Assembly: GCA_021813805.1 (NCBI GenBank)
Contig: JAKAJL010000013.1
Span: forward strand, 1 to 64,000
DNA length: 64,000 nt
Origin: Pseudomonadota bacterium
GTDB taxonomy: Bacteria; Pseudomonadota; Alphaproteobacteria; Rhizobiales; Beijerinckiaceae
Reading direction: 5' to 3'
The stretch's first letter is position 1; each line of letters starts with the position of its first letter. The notes beneath the pieces are model-generated. The model ran no database searches and was not told where the DNA came from. It saw nothing but the letters and a program-made list of their open reading frames with translations. This document shows, piece after piece, positions 9,826-18,472 of the stretch. The position numbers and the translations under genes are program-made.

Positions 9826-9883
9826 GGCGAAGGCTCCGATGGCGCCGATTCGCCAATTTTCGTCAAAGAGGATGAACCGGAGG

Positions 9884-10735
9884 TTAACCGGGGCTTAAAG
9901 CCGCGCGCTCGGCGTAAAAGACCGCCGCCCGGGGATCGCCCCAGGCGATGAAGGCGCCGTTGACGAATTTGCCTGCCTCCTTGCCATAAACGAGCGTCGC
10001 CCCGGCGCGATCGACCGCGATCCCGCCCGCCCGGCGCAGCACGGCGTCGCCGGCGGCGGTGTCCCATTCCCTGGTGCGCCCGAAGCGCGGGTAGACGTCG
10101 GCCTGGCCGGCGGCGACGAGGCAGAATTTGCGTGACGATCCGGTCGAGACCACGTCTTTCACCGGAAGCTGGCTCAGGAAAGCGTCAGTTTCGGGGTCGC
10201 GATGGCTGAGGCTGGCGACCGCGATCGCGTCGCGCTTCGGCATGGTCCGCGTATGGAGAACCCGCCAGTCGCCGCGCGACGGAACCTTGCCGCCCGGTTC
10301 GGCGGAAAAGGTCCAGGCCTTGCCGCCGGCGAGGAAAAACTCGCCTCGCGCCGGCGCGAACACCACGCCGACCGCCGGCGCGCCCTTGCGAATCAACGCG
10401 ATATTGACGGTGAAGCTGTCGCGCCTGTTCAGGAACTCCTTGGAGCCGTCGAGCGCGTCGACCAGAATGAAATCCCCGCCGCCGAGTTTCGGCAAGGCCC
10501 CGCTCTCGCTCGCTTCCTCGGCGACCACCGGAAATTGGGGCAGGGCGCGGGCGAGCCCCTTGAGGATGATCTCTTCGGCGAGAATGTCGGCGTCGGAGAC
10601 GGGGCTGGCGTCCTTTTTCAGGCGCGCATTGGGATCGCCGCCATGGTAGACCCGCATGATCGCCGCGCCCGCATCGAGCGCGAGGGCGGCGAACAGCTCC
10701 GCCAAATCGTCGTCATCGGGCAGGGCGTCAATCAT
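9884..10735 (-). CDS. cysQ: 3'(2'),5'-bisphosphate nucleotidase, CysQ-type
   Basis: 283 residues of the inositol monophosphatase superfamily. The metal site is visible as E73-E74 and D93-A-L-D-G97 followed by SKEF, a pattern favouring CysQ over general inositol phosphatases, and the second motif EWDTAAGDA lies near residue 215. CysQ hydrolyses 3'-phosphoadenosine 5'-phosphate left by sulfate assimilation, recycling AMP. A second family member lies at 41.6 kb with a different motif (DGTTNF). It is divergent from xseB. Confidence 0.87.
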   Translation of the reverse strand: MIDALPDDDDLAELFAALALDAGAAIMRVYHGGDPNARLKKDASPVSDADILAEEIILKGLARALPQFPVVAEEASESGALPKLGGGDFILVDALDGSKEFLNRRDSFTVNIALIRKGAPAVGVVFAPARGEFFLAGGKAWTFSAEPGGKVPSRGDWRVLHTRTMPKRDAIAVASLSHRDPETDAFLSQLPVKDVVSTGSSRKFCLVAAGQADVYPRFGRTREWDTAAGDAVLRRAGGIAVDRAGATLVYGKEAGKFVNGAFIAWGDPRAAVFYAERAALSPG

Positions 10736-10906
10736 CGCGGAGCCTTTCGGGGAGAGAGCATGATCCGGTGGCGCGTCCGGCGGCGCCAGGCCCGGCCGAT
10801 GCTACAGGGTCCGCCGCGCCTTTTCCAGCCGCCGTGGCGAAAAGGACCTCCGGGGCTGCGGGCATGGCCGCAGGTTGAGGCTTGCGCGGGGAGGGCGGCG
10901 CGGTCC

Positions 10907-11182
10907 ATGATGCGCGCCGCAGAATGGGGCTGGACGTTGAGCAAGACCGAAGATGTCGCCGGATTGAGTTTCGAGGCCGCGATGCGCGAACTCGAGGAGA
11001 TCGTTTCCGCGCTTGAAAAAGGCAATGTCGATCTCGACAAGTCCATTGCGCTTTACGAGCGCGGCGAAATCCTGAAAAAACATTGCGAAGCGCTGCTCAA
11101 GAGCGCCGAGGCGCGAATCGAGAAAATCGTTCAGGGTCCCGAAGGCGGCGCCGCCGGCGTCGCTCCGCTCGACGTGGATTGA
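10907..11182 (+). CDS. xseB: Exodeoxyribonuclease VII small subunit
   Basis: 91 residues from the ATG at 10907 (a second ATG follows at 10910 and a TTG at 10937 would give the more usual 81). The core is unmistakable: [18 protein letters not shown], then [15 protein letters not shown] and a C-terminal helix [11 protein letters not shown]. XseB binds the large subunit XseA to make exonuclease VII, which degrades single-stranded DNA; xseA is not in the window. GGGGAGGG lies 11 bases before 10907. The pirin gene begins 16 bases downstream. Confidence 0.9.
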   Translation: MMRAAEWGWTLSKTEDVAGLSFEAAMRELEEIVSALEKGNVDLDKSIALYERGEILKKHCEALLKSAEARIEKIVQGPEGGAAGVAPLDVD

Positions 11183-11198
11183 ACGGCTGGAGAGAGCC

Positions 11199-12086
11199 AT
11201 GTCGCAACCTGCCTCGGTCGAAGCCGTGGTCATTCCGCAGGCGCGGGACATCGGTGGATTCGGTGTACGCCGCGCCTTGCCTTCCGCCGGGAGGCGGATG
11301 GTCGGGCCCTTCGTCTTCCTCGACGAAATGGGGCCGGCCGATTTCGCGCCGGGAACCGGCATGGATGTGCGGCCCCATCCCCATATCGGCCTCGCCACCC
11401 TGACCTATCTGCTCGACGGCGCGCTGTTCCATCGCGATTCTTTGGGCCATGCGCAGGAAATTTCGCCGGGAGCGGTCAACCTGATGGTCGCAGGGCGCGG
11501 CATCGTCCATTCCGAGCGATCCCCGCCGGACTTTCGCGCCGCGGGCGGCAGAATGCGCGGCCTTCAGCTCTGGCTCGGCCTGCCAGAAAAATTCGAGCAA
11601 GCCGACCCCGGTTTTGAACATCATGGCCGCGAAACCCTGCCGACCCTCGAAGGCGGAGGCTTTCGCCTGCGCCTCGCGCTGGGTGGATTGCACGGGCTTC
11701 GCGCGCCGCCCACAACATTCTCGACCTGTTTTTTCGCCGATATCATGCTCGATGCGGGCGCAACCTATGAATTCGCCGACGACCACGAAGAGCGCGCCTT
11801 CTATCTCGTAGAGGGCGAAATCGAGATCGATGGAGCCGTTTTCCCAGCCGGCGAACTCGTCGTGATCCGCCCCGGCGCGCGGACCGCGCTGCGGGCCAGG
11901 ACGCCCAGCCGATTCGCCGCGCTTGGCGGCGAGGCCATGGACGGACCGCGCTTCCTGTGGTGGAATTTCGTCTCCTCCAGCCGCGAGCGAATCTTCGCCG
12001 CGCGGGCCGCATGGGAGGCGGGGCATTTCCCCTCGATCGAAGGCGATCCCGAATTCATCCCGGCGCCGGAACTGAAAGCTTTATGA
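11199..12086 (+). CDS. Pirin family protein
   Basis: 295 residues, two cupin-type domains. The N-terminal metal site is intact: H60 and H62 in RPHPHIG, H104 and E106 in GIVHSE, matching the iron ligands of characterised pirins. Bacterial pirins have been linked to quercetin oxidation or to metabolic and redox regulation; the role here cannot be inferred. The ATG follows GGAGAGAG. The stop codon overlaps the ispE start in ATGA, so the two are co-translated, though no functional link is obvious. Confidence 0.92.
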   Translation: MSQPASVEAVVIPQARDIGGFGVRRALPSAGRRMVGPFVFLDEMGPADFAPGTGMDVRPHPHIGLATLTYLLDGALFHRDSLGHAQEISPGAVNLMVAGRGIVHSERSPPDFRAAGGRMRGLQLWLGLPEKFEQADPGFEHHGRETLPTLEGGGFRLRLALGGLHGLRAPPTTFSTCFFADIMLDAGATYEFADDHEERAFYLVEGEIEIDGAVFPAGELVVIRPGARTALRARTPSRFAALGGEAMDGPRFLWWNFVSSSRERIFAARAAWEAGHFPSIEGDPEFIPAPELKAL

Positions 12087-12964
12087 CCGCCGTCAAAAAT
12101 TTTTCGGCCAAGGCGCCGGCGAAAATCAATCTCACCCTGCATGTCGATGGCCGCCGCCCGGACGGCTATCACGATCTGCAAAGCCTCGTGGCCTTCGCCG
12201 GAACCGGCGATTTCCTGACTCTCGCGCCCGACGATTTCTTCGCCCTGACGCTCGAAGGTCCGACCGCGGTCGAGGCGGGCGACGGCGGCGACAATCTGGT
12301 GGCGCGGGCGGACCGCGCGCTGCGCGCCGAAAAGCCGGGGCTGCGGACCGGCGCCTTCCATCTGGTGAAGCGCCTGCCGGTCGCGGCCGGAATCGGCGGC
12401 GGCTCGGCCGACGCGGCGGCCGCGCTGCGCCTGCTCGCCGCGGCCAATGATCTTTCCCTGGATGATCCCGCGCTTTACGCGGCGGCGCGCGCCGCCGGGG
12501 CCGACGTGCCCGTTTGTGTCGTTCCGCGGGCGCGGATGATGACCGGCGTTGGCGACAGGCTCGGCCCCCCGATCCGCCTGCCGCCCCTGTTCGCGGTGCT
12601 GGTCAATCCGGGCGTCGCGGTCGAAACCCGGGCGGTTTTCCACAAGCTCGGCCTGAGGCCGGGCGAAACCCTGGGCTATGGCTCCCATCCGCCGATCGCC
12701 TCGGGGATGGATTTTGAAACCTTCATGCGAACCCTCAAACGCGGCCGCAACGACATGGAGGACGCGGCTTGCGTGCTGGCGCCGGTCATCGGCCATGTGC
12801 TGTCCGTGCTGAGCGGGGCGCGCGGGTGCCGTCTCGCCCGCATGTCGGGCTCGGGCGCGACTTGTTTCGCTCTGTTCGAAACCCGCCGCCACGCCGGCGC
12901 CGCGGCCAGGGCGATTTCACAGGGCCATCCGGAATGGTGGGTAAAGGCGACGCTTTTGCGTTGA
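12083..12964 (+). CDS. ispE: 4-diphosphocytidyl-2-C-methyl-D-erythritol kinase
   Basis: 293 residues from the ATG that overlaps the pirin stop. It opens with AKAPAKINLTLHV and RRPDGYHDLQSL, both characteristic of IspE, followed by the GHMP-kinase ATP loop PVAAGIGGGSADAAAALR and the C-terminal MSGSGATCFALFE. It phosphorylates 4-diphosphocytidyl-methylerythritol in the MEP route to isoprenoid precursors. It is the last gene of the xseB-pirin-ispE group and converges with the DsrC-like gene. Confidence 0.96.
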   Translation: MTAVKNFSAKAPAKINLTLHVDGRRPDGYHDLQSLVAFAGTGDFLTLAPDDFFALTLEGPTAVEAGDGGDNLVARADRALRAEKPGLRTGAFHLVKRLPVAAGIGGGSADAAAALRLLAAANDLSLDDPALYAAARAAGADVPVCVVPRARMMTGVGDRLGPPIRLPPLFAVLVNPGVAVETRAVFHKLGLRPGETLGYGSHPPIASGMDFETFMRTLKRGRNDMEDAACVLAPVIGHVLSVLSGARGCRLARMSGSGATCFALFETRRHAGAAARAISQGHPEWWVKATLLR

Positions 12965-13038
12965 GTTCTGCGCGCGCTGTTGTTCTGGATCGGATTTCAC
13001 TTTTTCGTGAGTCGCGCCGAAACGTCGCCTTCCGAAGT

Positions 13039-13404
13039 CTATTGGACGCTGCCGAACGACAGGTCGCGGCTGTAGGGCGGCGCCGGCACGCCGGCGATTC
13101 GGCTTCCCTGGCTCACCGGACCGCCGGGGAAAAGCTCGTAAAGGTGCTTGATGCCGCCGCGCATGCCGAACGGCTCGCCGAGCGCCCTGAGCAATGCGGT
13201 GCCGGTGAGCGAATGGCCGCGCAAACGGTAATGGTTACGCAGCAAAAGGACGACTTCCCAATGTTCTGGGGTCAGTTCGATCCCCTCTTGCGCGGCGAGT
13301 TCGCGGGCGGTTTCCTCCGTCCACGGCGGCAGATGATGCATGTCGCCTTCGGGGGCGGCATAATGGGATTCTGGAAGCGCAGTGCTGTGAATGACGTTAG
13401 ACAT
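13039..13404 (-). CDS. DsrC/TusE-like protein lacking cysteines
   Basis: 121 residues. ATG 13404 is chosen because GGAGGAAG lies 6 bases upstream. The fold signature of DsrC/TusE proteins is clear: LTPEHWEVVLLLRNHY, an FGMRGGIKHLYELFPGGP block and a C-terminal arm with RIAGVPAPP. In DsrC the arm carries two redox cysteines and in TusE one. Here the corresponding places are S101 and roughly S112, and the whole protein has no cysteine, so persulfide relay or disulfide chemistry is not possible. A regulatory or binding role is likelier. No dsr, tus or sulfur-oxidation gene is adjacent. Confidence 0.82.
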   Translation of the reverse strand: MSNVIHSTALPESHYAAPEGDMHHLPPWTEETARELAAQEGIELTPEHWEVVLLLRNHYRLRGHSLTGTALLRALGEPFGMRGGIKHLYELFPGGPVSQGSRIAGVPAPPYSRDLSFGSVQ

Positions 13405-13456
13405 GGCAGACTTCCTCCACGCGCCAAACTCAACCATGCGAGATTAGGAGCGAAGA

Positions 13457-13494
13457 CAAAAACCCGCAAGGGGCCGCCGGCGCCGGGCCCCTTT
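13457..13494 (-). terminator. Possible terminator of the CDF transporter gene
   Basis: On the minus strand AAGGGGCC pairs with GGCCCCTT around a GC-rich loop, followed by GCGGGTTTTTG. It sits after the CDF gene and before the DsrC-like gene, where a terminator is expected. The loop is GC-rich and the T run is not immediate, so the call is moderate. Confidence 0.45.
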
Positions 13495-13619
13495 CGCGCG
13501 CGGCTTCGGTCAGGCTGCGCCGCCGGGCTCGAACTCGACGCACGCGCCCTTTTCGTCGCCCCCGCGCGCTCGCGTTCCGGCGTCCAATCGGCGCCGCGAC
13601 GACGCGATCCACGCCGTTG

Positions 13620-14999
13620 CTACGCCGCCCCCACCGGCTCGGCGTGGCCGACGACGCGCAGGAGGCCTGGCGTGCGCTCGCGCAAGGCGCGTTCGAGCTG
13701 GTTGATGGCGTCGTGGGTCGCCGCCACGCTCAAGCCGGGATCGACGGTCGCGTGAAAATTGACCACCAGCCCGTCCTCGGTCAGGCGGGCGCGGATGTCG
13801 TGAACGCCCTGGAGCACCCCGCCCGCGACAGCCAGCTTGCGCAGGCATTCCGAGATCCGGGCGATGGTCGCGGCGTCGGCCTCATGCCCGGTCAGCGCGT
13901 GGTCGCGGCGCGGCTCGATATGGCTTTCGACCTCGAGGTCGGCGCCGAATTCGTCGCGGATCTCGTCCTCCAGTTCGGTGGCGATCTCATGGGCCGCGCC
14001 CTGGGCCATGGCGCCGTCGATTTCGAGATCGAAGGCGATGCAATCGTGGTCGTCGAGGCGATGGACGATCACATGATGGGCCGCGAGCCCGCGTCGCGCC
14101 GCGATCATCGTGATGCGCTCTGTGACCGTCTCCTCGTCGAGCGCGTGTGGCGAGGTAATGATGCTGGCTTGGGTTTGAGGCGAGATTTCGGCGATTTTCG
14201 CCTGGACCGCGCGCTCGATCTGGATCAGGCGCTCGACGGGCAGCGCGCGAGGGACGCCGATCGTGACCTCGCCCAGGACATGCGGGCCGTTGGCGCGCAG
14301 CTTGAGAGTCTCCACCGCGACCACGCCGGGGATTTGCACGATCGCGGCGCGCAGCTTGTCCGCGAGGCCGACCGGCGCCGCGTCGAGCAGGGTTTCGACG
14401 GTCTCCCTGCCAAGGTGGAAGCCGGCATAGCCGATGAACATGGCGACGCCGAGCGCGGCCAAAGCGTCGCCCTGATGAAAGCCGAAGGAGTTGGCGGCGA
14501 GGCCGGCCAGGACCAAAGCCGTGCCGACCAGGTCGCTGGCGAAATGCATGGCGTCGGCGGCGAGCGCATGGCTGCCGGTCTTCTCGGCCACTGCGCGCAG
14601 GGTCAGCCAGCGCGTCACATCCACGCCCATCGAGACGAACAGGACGGCGAAGACCGGCCAGCTGGCGTCCACCGGCTCGGCGCCCACCCACAGGCGCCTG
14701 ATCGCGGCGACGAGCACATAGCAGGCGAGGCCGGCGAGCAGGCCGGTCTCGGCCAGGGCCGAAAGCGATTCGAATTTGCCGTGGCCGTAGGGATGGCGTT
14801 CGTCTGCGGGCTTGTTGGCCTCGCGCACCGCGAAATAAGTAAGAATGGTGGCGCCGGTGTCGAGCGCGTTGTGGGCGCCCTCGGACAGAAGCGCGAGCGA
14901 GCCGGAGGCGAGGCCCGCCAGAATCTTGCCGATTGTCAGCAGAAAGCTGGCGGCGATGGAGCCGAAGGCGACTTTTTCCTTGAGGGCGGCGTCGGTCAA
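13620..14999 (-). CDS. Cation diffusion facilitator transporter with an extended cytoplasmic tail
   Basis: 459 residues against about 300 for a standard CDF. The first 210 residues hold six membrane segments with both zinc-site motifs: SEGAHNALD in helix 2 and ADAMHFASD in helix 5. These proteins exchange protons for divalent cations such as Zn2+, Fe2+ or Mn2+ across the inner membrane. The tail appears to hold three similar alpha/beta units (about 215-290, 295-375 and 385-455) in place of one dimerisation domain. The start is a TTG with AGGAGG 7 bases upstream. The metal cannot be assigned from the sequence. Confidence 0.9.
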   Translation of the reverse strand: MTDAALKEKVAFGSIAASFLLTIGKILAGLASGSLALLSEGAHNALDTGATILTYFAVREANKPADERHPYGHGKFESLSALAETGLLAGLACYVLVAAIRRLWVGAEPVDASWPVFAVLFVSMGVDVTRWLTLRAVAEKTGSHALAADAMHFASDLVGTALVLAGLAANSFGFHQGDALAALGVAMFIGYAGFHLGRETVETLLDAAPVGLADKLRAAIVQIPGVVAVETLKLRANGPHVLGEVTIGVPRALPVERLIQIERAVQAKIAEISPQTQASIITSPHALDEETVTERITMIAARRGLAAHHVIVHRLDDHDCIAFDLEIDGAMAQGAAHEIATELEDEIRDEFGADLEVESHIEPRRDHALTGHEADAATIARISECLRKLAVAGGVLQGVHDIRARLTEDGLVVNFHATVDPGLSVAATHDAINQLERALRERTPGLLRVVGHAEPVGAA

Positions 15000-15116
15000 G
15001 GGAAGTCCTCCTGCCTTTTTCGGTCAATTAGCAGATCGCTGCGCGGCGCGGCAAGTCCGGGACTTTTGTGCTAACAAGAGCGCAAATGGCCTTCGGGCGT
15101 AACGGGAGCAGCGGCG

Positions 15117-15557
15117 ATGCGCTATCTTCACAGCATGATCAGGGTCGGCGATCTCGACGCCGCCCTCGATTTTTTCGTCAACAAACTCGGCATGGTCGAA
15201 ATCCGCCGCACAGCAAGCGACAAGGGACGTTTCACCCTGGTCTTCCTGGCCGCGCCGGGCGACGCCGTCCGCGCCGCGTCGGAAGCCGCGCCTCTGGTCG
15301 AACTGACCTACAACTGGGACCCGGAAATATACACCGGCGGCCGGAATTTCGGCCATCTCGCCTATGAGGTCGAGGACATCTACGCCCTGTGTGACCGGCT
15401 CGCGCGGGCGGGCGTGACCATCAACCGCCCGCCGCGCGACGGCCGCATGGCCTTCATTCGCACCCCCGATGGCATTTCGATTGAGTTATTGCAGAAGGGC
15501 GAAGCCTTGCCAGCGCGCGAGCCCTGGGCCAGCGCCCCCAATATCGGAGCCTGGTGA
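15117..15557 (+). CDS. gloA: Lactoylglutathione lyase (glyoxalase I)
   Basis: 146 residues, one glyoxalase/VOC module pair. All four metal ligands match GloA: H5, E62, H80 and E123. It isomerises the hemithioacetal of methylglyoxal and glutathione to S-lactoylglutathione in the cytoplasm. GGGAG lies 8 bases before the ATG. Its stop shares a base with the start of the class II aldolase gene, so the two are co-translated. Confidence 0.94.
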   Translation: MRYLHSMIRVGDLDAALDFFVNKLGMVEIRRTASDKGRFTLVFLAAPGDAVRAASEAAPLVELTYNWDPEIYTGGRNFGHLAYEVEDIYALCDRLARAGVTINRPPRDGRMAFIRTPDGISIELLQKGEALPAREPWASAPNIGAW

Positions 15558-16234
15558 TGGCGCGCAAAAACAAGGAAGAGCGCAAGCTGCGCGAAGCGAT
15601 CGTGGCCGGCTGCCGCTCCATGAACGCCAAACATATCAACCAGGGGGCCGCCGGGAACATTTCCGCGCGAATGGGCGATTTCATGCTGATCACGCCGAGC
15701 GGGGTCGATTACGACGATCTGACGCCGGACATGATCGTCGCCATGGCGCTCGACGCCGAATCCCCTGTGATCGATGAAAAGACCGGCCTGAAGGCGTCGA
15801 GCGAATGGCGTTTTCATCGCGACATCCTGCTCGCCCGGCCCGACGTCGGGGCGGTGGTTCACGCCCACGCGCCTTACGCGACGGTTCTCTCCATGCTGCG
15901 CCGGCCGATACCGGCAAGTCATTACATGATCGCGGCCTTTGGCGGCTCGACGATCGAATGCACGGATTACGCGCCATTCGGGACGGCGGAGCTGTCGGCG
16001 CTGGCGGTCGAAGGGCTCGGTCCCCGCAATGGCGTGCTGCTCGGCAGCCATGGCATGATCGCGGCCGGCCCGGACCTCAAACGCGCGCTCTGGCTCGCGG
16101 GCGAACTCGAAACCCTGGCGCAGATGCATTATCTCGCCGGCCTCGCCGGGGCCCCGGCCATCCTGCCGGATCGCGAGGTTCTCTGCCTGGTCGAAAAGTT
16201 CGCCGCTTATGGTCCTGGAGCGAAGAAGGTCTGA
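15557..16234 (+). CDS. Class II aldolase/adducin family protein
   Basis: 225 residues from the ATG overlapping the gloA stop (TGATG). It has the class II aldolase fold motifs: GAAGNISAR near the start, SSEWRFHRDI containing the likely catalytic acid, the zinc-binding HAHAPYATVLS and a later GSHGM histidine. Relatives include L-fuculose-phosphate aldolase and methylthioribulose-phosphate dehydratase. The substrate cannot be read from the sequence. Pairing with glyoxalase I hints at metabolism of reactive or phosphorylated short-chain carbonyls, but this is inference. Confidence 0.88.
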   Translation: MARKNKEERKLREAIVAGCRSMNAKHINQGAAGNISARMGDFMLITPSGVDYDDLTPDMIVAMALDAESPVIDEKTGLKASSEWRFHRDILLARPDVGAVVHAHAPYATVLSMLRRPIPASHYMIAAFGGSTIECTDYAPFGTAELSALAVEGLGPRNGVLLGSHGMIAAGPDLKRALWLAGELETLAQMHYLAGLAGAPAILPDREVLCLVEKFAAYGPGAKKV

Positions 16235-16426
16235 AAAAATCATTGATCATCATAGCGTTACGATAGGTCACGGCTGAAATCTCACGCAAATGTGATTCGG
16301 TCGGAGGCGGCGCGAGCTGCTATCTTGCGGCAGTTCCCATGGCGTATGAGTTGCTGCACGGGTTTTCCCCGAATTCTCGCGCGCAGACGAAGTTCGTTTC
16401 ACGCGCATTCGAAACCGGAGACCTCT

Positions 16427-16858
16427 ATGCGAACGACAGAATTGTTCCGCACCTGCGCCAACGAATATGTCGCCGCCGCCGCACTGGCCTGTATCGGCGG
16501 CCGGCTGGAGCGTCGCGTCGCGGCCGCAGCCCGTCGCTCGGATCTGTCGATTGGCGCCTATGTGGCGCGGCTCGTGGCGGATTATGACCGCAAGGCGAGC
16601 CCCCGTCGTCGCAAGATCTTGGAAATGGGCATGCTCCGCCACGATACGCCGCTCCTTGCAGGTCTCCGCCATGTCGTCGAAACCGCGCTGGAAGGCGCCT
16701 GGGACGGCGTGCTGGACGTGGTTCCGGACTGCGCGCCGCGTGCGCGGGGCGGCTTGATGGCGCGCGGCGCTTCCTCGTCCTTCCCCTGGAGCGCCCCCCG
16801 CCATGGCGCGTTGCCCCCCCGCGACCCTGCGACCGCGCTGAAAAGCCTCTACAGCTGA
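16427..16858 (+). CDS. Hypothetical protein, small and Arg/Ala-rich
   Basis: 143 residues from an ATG preceded by GGAG at 6 bases. The first 75 residues look structured and helical (TCANEYVAAAALACIGGRLE, then a basic segment with DLSIGAYVARLVADYD), while the C-terminal 40 are rich in Pro, Arg and Ser and probably disordered. The middle stretch is faintly like a ribbon-helix-helix or small DNA-binding segment, but I cannot name a family. It stands alone between the aldolase and dedA. It may be lineage-specific. Confidence 0.55.
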   Translation: MRTTELFRTCANEYVAAAALACIGGRLERRVAAAARRSDLSIGAYVARLVADYDRKASPRRRKILEMGMLRHDTPLLAGLRHVVETALEGAWDGVLDVVPDCAPRARGGLMARGASSSFPWSAPRHGALPPRDPATALKSLYS

Positions 16859-17227
16859 GGATTTCCCGGCGGCGGGCGACAATCGCGATGAGTTTTTCGG
16901 GCGGCGCGGCCGCCCGAAATTTTTTTCAGCCGGCGCCGGCGGAAGCGAAACGAGTGGCGGAAACACGTCCATTCCATTATAAGCGCGCCCGCGCCAAGGG
17001 CTTGGCCGCCGGGGGCGGCGTCCGCGACTGGGGACTTCCCTGGATCGATCGGCGTCGACGCCGCCCGATTTTCGCCTTTCGCGGCGCTTAAAGCCGGAGC
17101 GGGGCGGACGGAAGGTCATTCAATCCGGCTTGGGCCAACGGGATATCAACTCTTTCGCCCTACCAGTCGGAGATCGCGCTGTCTTCCCCTTTGGCCGGGA
17201 CGAAACAAGCCGCTCACGGAAACGAGT
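16859..17227. other. Intergenic stretch before dedA; no gene seen
   Basis: About 370 bases. Open frames here on both strands are composed mostly of Arg, Ala, Pro and Gly codons and lack ribosome sites, as expected from high GC. No RNA gene, terminator or repeat was recognised. It presumably holds the dedA promoter. Confidence 0.5.
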
Positions 17228-17917
17228 ATGTTGGTCGAGACGATAAATCCCCTGATCGTGCAGCACGGCTACCTTGCGGTCTTCTGCATCGTGATGCTGG
17301 AGAGCGCCGGGGTCCCGCTTCCCGGCGAGACGGCGCTGGTTCTCGCCGCGATGTTTGCGGGCGCGACCGGTCTGCTCGACATCAAGATTGTCGTCGCCTT
17401 GGCGGCGGCGGGGGCGATTATCGGCGACAATTTCGGTTTCTGGGCGGGTCGCCGCTTCGGCCTGCCGCTACTGCTGAAGTACGGCGGCATGGTCGGCCTT
17501 TCCGACGAGCGGATCAAGCTCGGTCAGTATCTTTTCGACCGTCACGGCGCGAAAATCGTTTTTTTTGGTCGGTTCATCGCGATTTTGCGCATTTTCGCCG
17601 CCTTTCTCGCCGGGGTGAACCGATACGGCTGGGGCCAGTTCCTGTTCTATAACGCGAGCGGCGGCGTAGTCTGGTCCACGATCTTCGGCCTCGGAGGCTA
17701 TGCCTTCGGCGAAGCTTTCGAGCGCGTCGCCGGGCCGATGGGCAAGATCACGCTCGCCTTGGTCGTTCTCGGCGTCGCCATCGGCTGGTGGTTGATCCAC
17801 ACCCAGGAAAAAAAACTCATCGCCCACGCCCTCGCAGCCTATCCCGATCCCTTGCGCCGCCCGGCACCGGATCTCGCGGCTTCAGAGCGGATCGTCCATC
17901 CGGCGGCCGGCGAGTGA
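17228..17917 (+). CDS. DedA family membrane protein
   Basis: 229 residues with several hydrophobic segments. The family marks are present: a GVPLPGET motif near residue 28, GAIIGDNFGFWAGRRFG, and the FFGRFIAILRIFAAFLAG region that carries conserved arginines. DedA proteins belong to the SNARE-associated/VTT superfamily and are implicated in undecaprenyl-phosphate or phospholipid flipping at the inner membrane. The ATG follows GGAAACGAG. It is monocistronic by spacing. Confidence 0.92.
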   Translation: MLVETINPLIVQHGYLAVFCIVMLESAGVPLPGETALVLAAMFAGATGLLDIKIVVALAAAGAIIGDNFGFWAGRRFGLPLLLKYGGMVGLSDERIKLGQYLFDRHGAKIVFFGRFIAILRIFAAFLAGVNRYGWGQFLFYNASGGVVWSTIFGLGGYAFGEAFERVAGPMGKITLALVVLGVAIGWWLIHTQEKKLIAHALAAYPDPLRRPAPDLAASERIVHPAAGE

Positions 17918-18371
17918 TCGTGGGCGCCGGGGCGCGGGCGCTGTCTCATATTGTCGCAGGGGCCGGTCAGATCGCCATGCATCGAGTGAATCGACGCGCG
18001 CGTTCCGTGAGCCGGGGCGACGAATTCTCCCGCGCGGCGCTATCGGGAAAATCCGCTGAAATCTGAAAGACCGGTTTGGCCGTCTTGTCGCGACGAACCG
18101 GCGAGGACGATATCGCGGCCGCGGGACGGATCGCTCCACGCGGGCTTTGCCCCGTGATTTCGGACCGGCAACGAAGATTTGATCAGAATGATCGCCTTGA
18201 TTTCGCCGCGAGGGCGAAGCGACGCAATCGGATAAATTGTGGTGAAATCGCGGCAATTTTACGAGCGCCAATCATCGCCGGCGCGACGAATGGTCGCGTC
18301 CTCGGGACTTTAATCGACGGGCCTATCGCGCAATTTCAATTTTCGGTTTATGGAGGAGCCAAGAGCTTCAT
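17918..18371. other. Long intergenic region upstream of ccoN; no gene seen
   Basis: About 450 bases between dedA and the FNR/FixK-type box. It is more AT-rich toward its 3' end than the flanking genes. Open frames here lack ribosome sites and have poor composition. Half-sites such as TTGATC occur near 18179 but do not complete a FixK palindrome. Likely promoter and leader DNA for the oxidase operon. Confidence 0.5.
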
Positions 18372-18385
18372 TTGACATGGGTCAA
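18372..18385 (+). promoter_or_regulatory. FNR/FixK-type binding site upstream of ccoNOQP
   Basis: TTGACATGGGTCAA is a perfect palindrome with a 4-base spacer, matching the FixK/FNR consensus TTGAY-N4-RTCAA. It lies about 88 bases before the chosen ccoN ATG, where microaerobic activation of cbb3 oxidase is expected in alphaproteobacteria. No fixK or fnr gene is in the window. Confidence 0.85.
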
Positions 18386-18472
18386 TGAAAGCTTTGACGG
18401 GGCGGGCAAAGGTCCGCCCGATGGCGATCCGATGTCTCTATGATGCCGGAGCGATTTCATTGGGGCGAAAAC

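Noticed and set aside
16888-17091. 67-codon frame before dedA
   Set aside because: Low-complexity Ala/Arg/Phe composition and no ribosome site.
16268-17119. 283-codon minus-strand frame over the hypothetical gene at 16.4 kb
   Set aside because: Very Arg/Gly-rich, no ribosome site; the forward frame has a good GGAG site and better composition.
18178-18200. Second FNR/FixK-like site near TTGATCAGAATGATC
   Set aside because: Only one half fits; the right half does not complete TTGAY-N4-RTCAA.
18076-18375. 99-codon frame upstream of ccoN
   Set aside because: No ribosome site, Arg-rich, and it runs into the FixK-type box; treated as promoter region.
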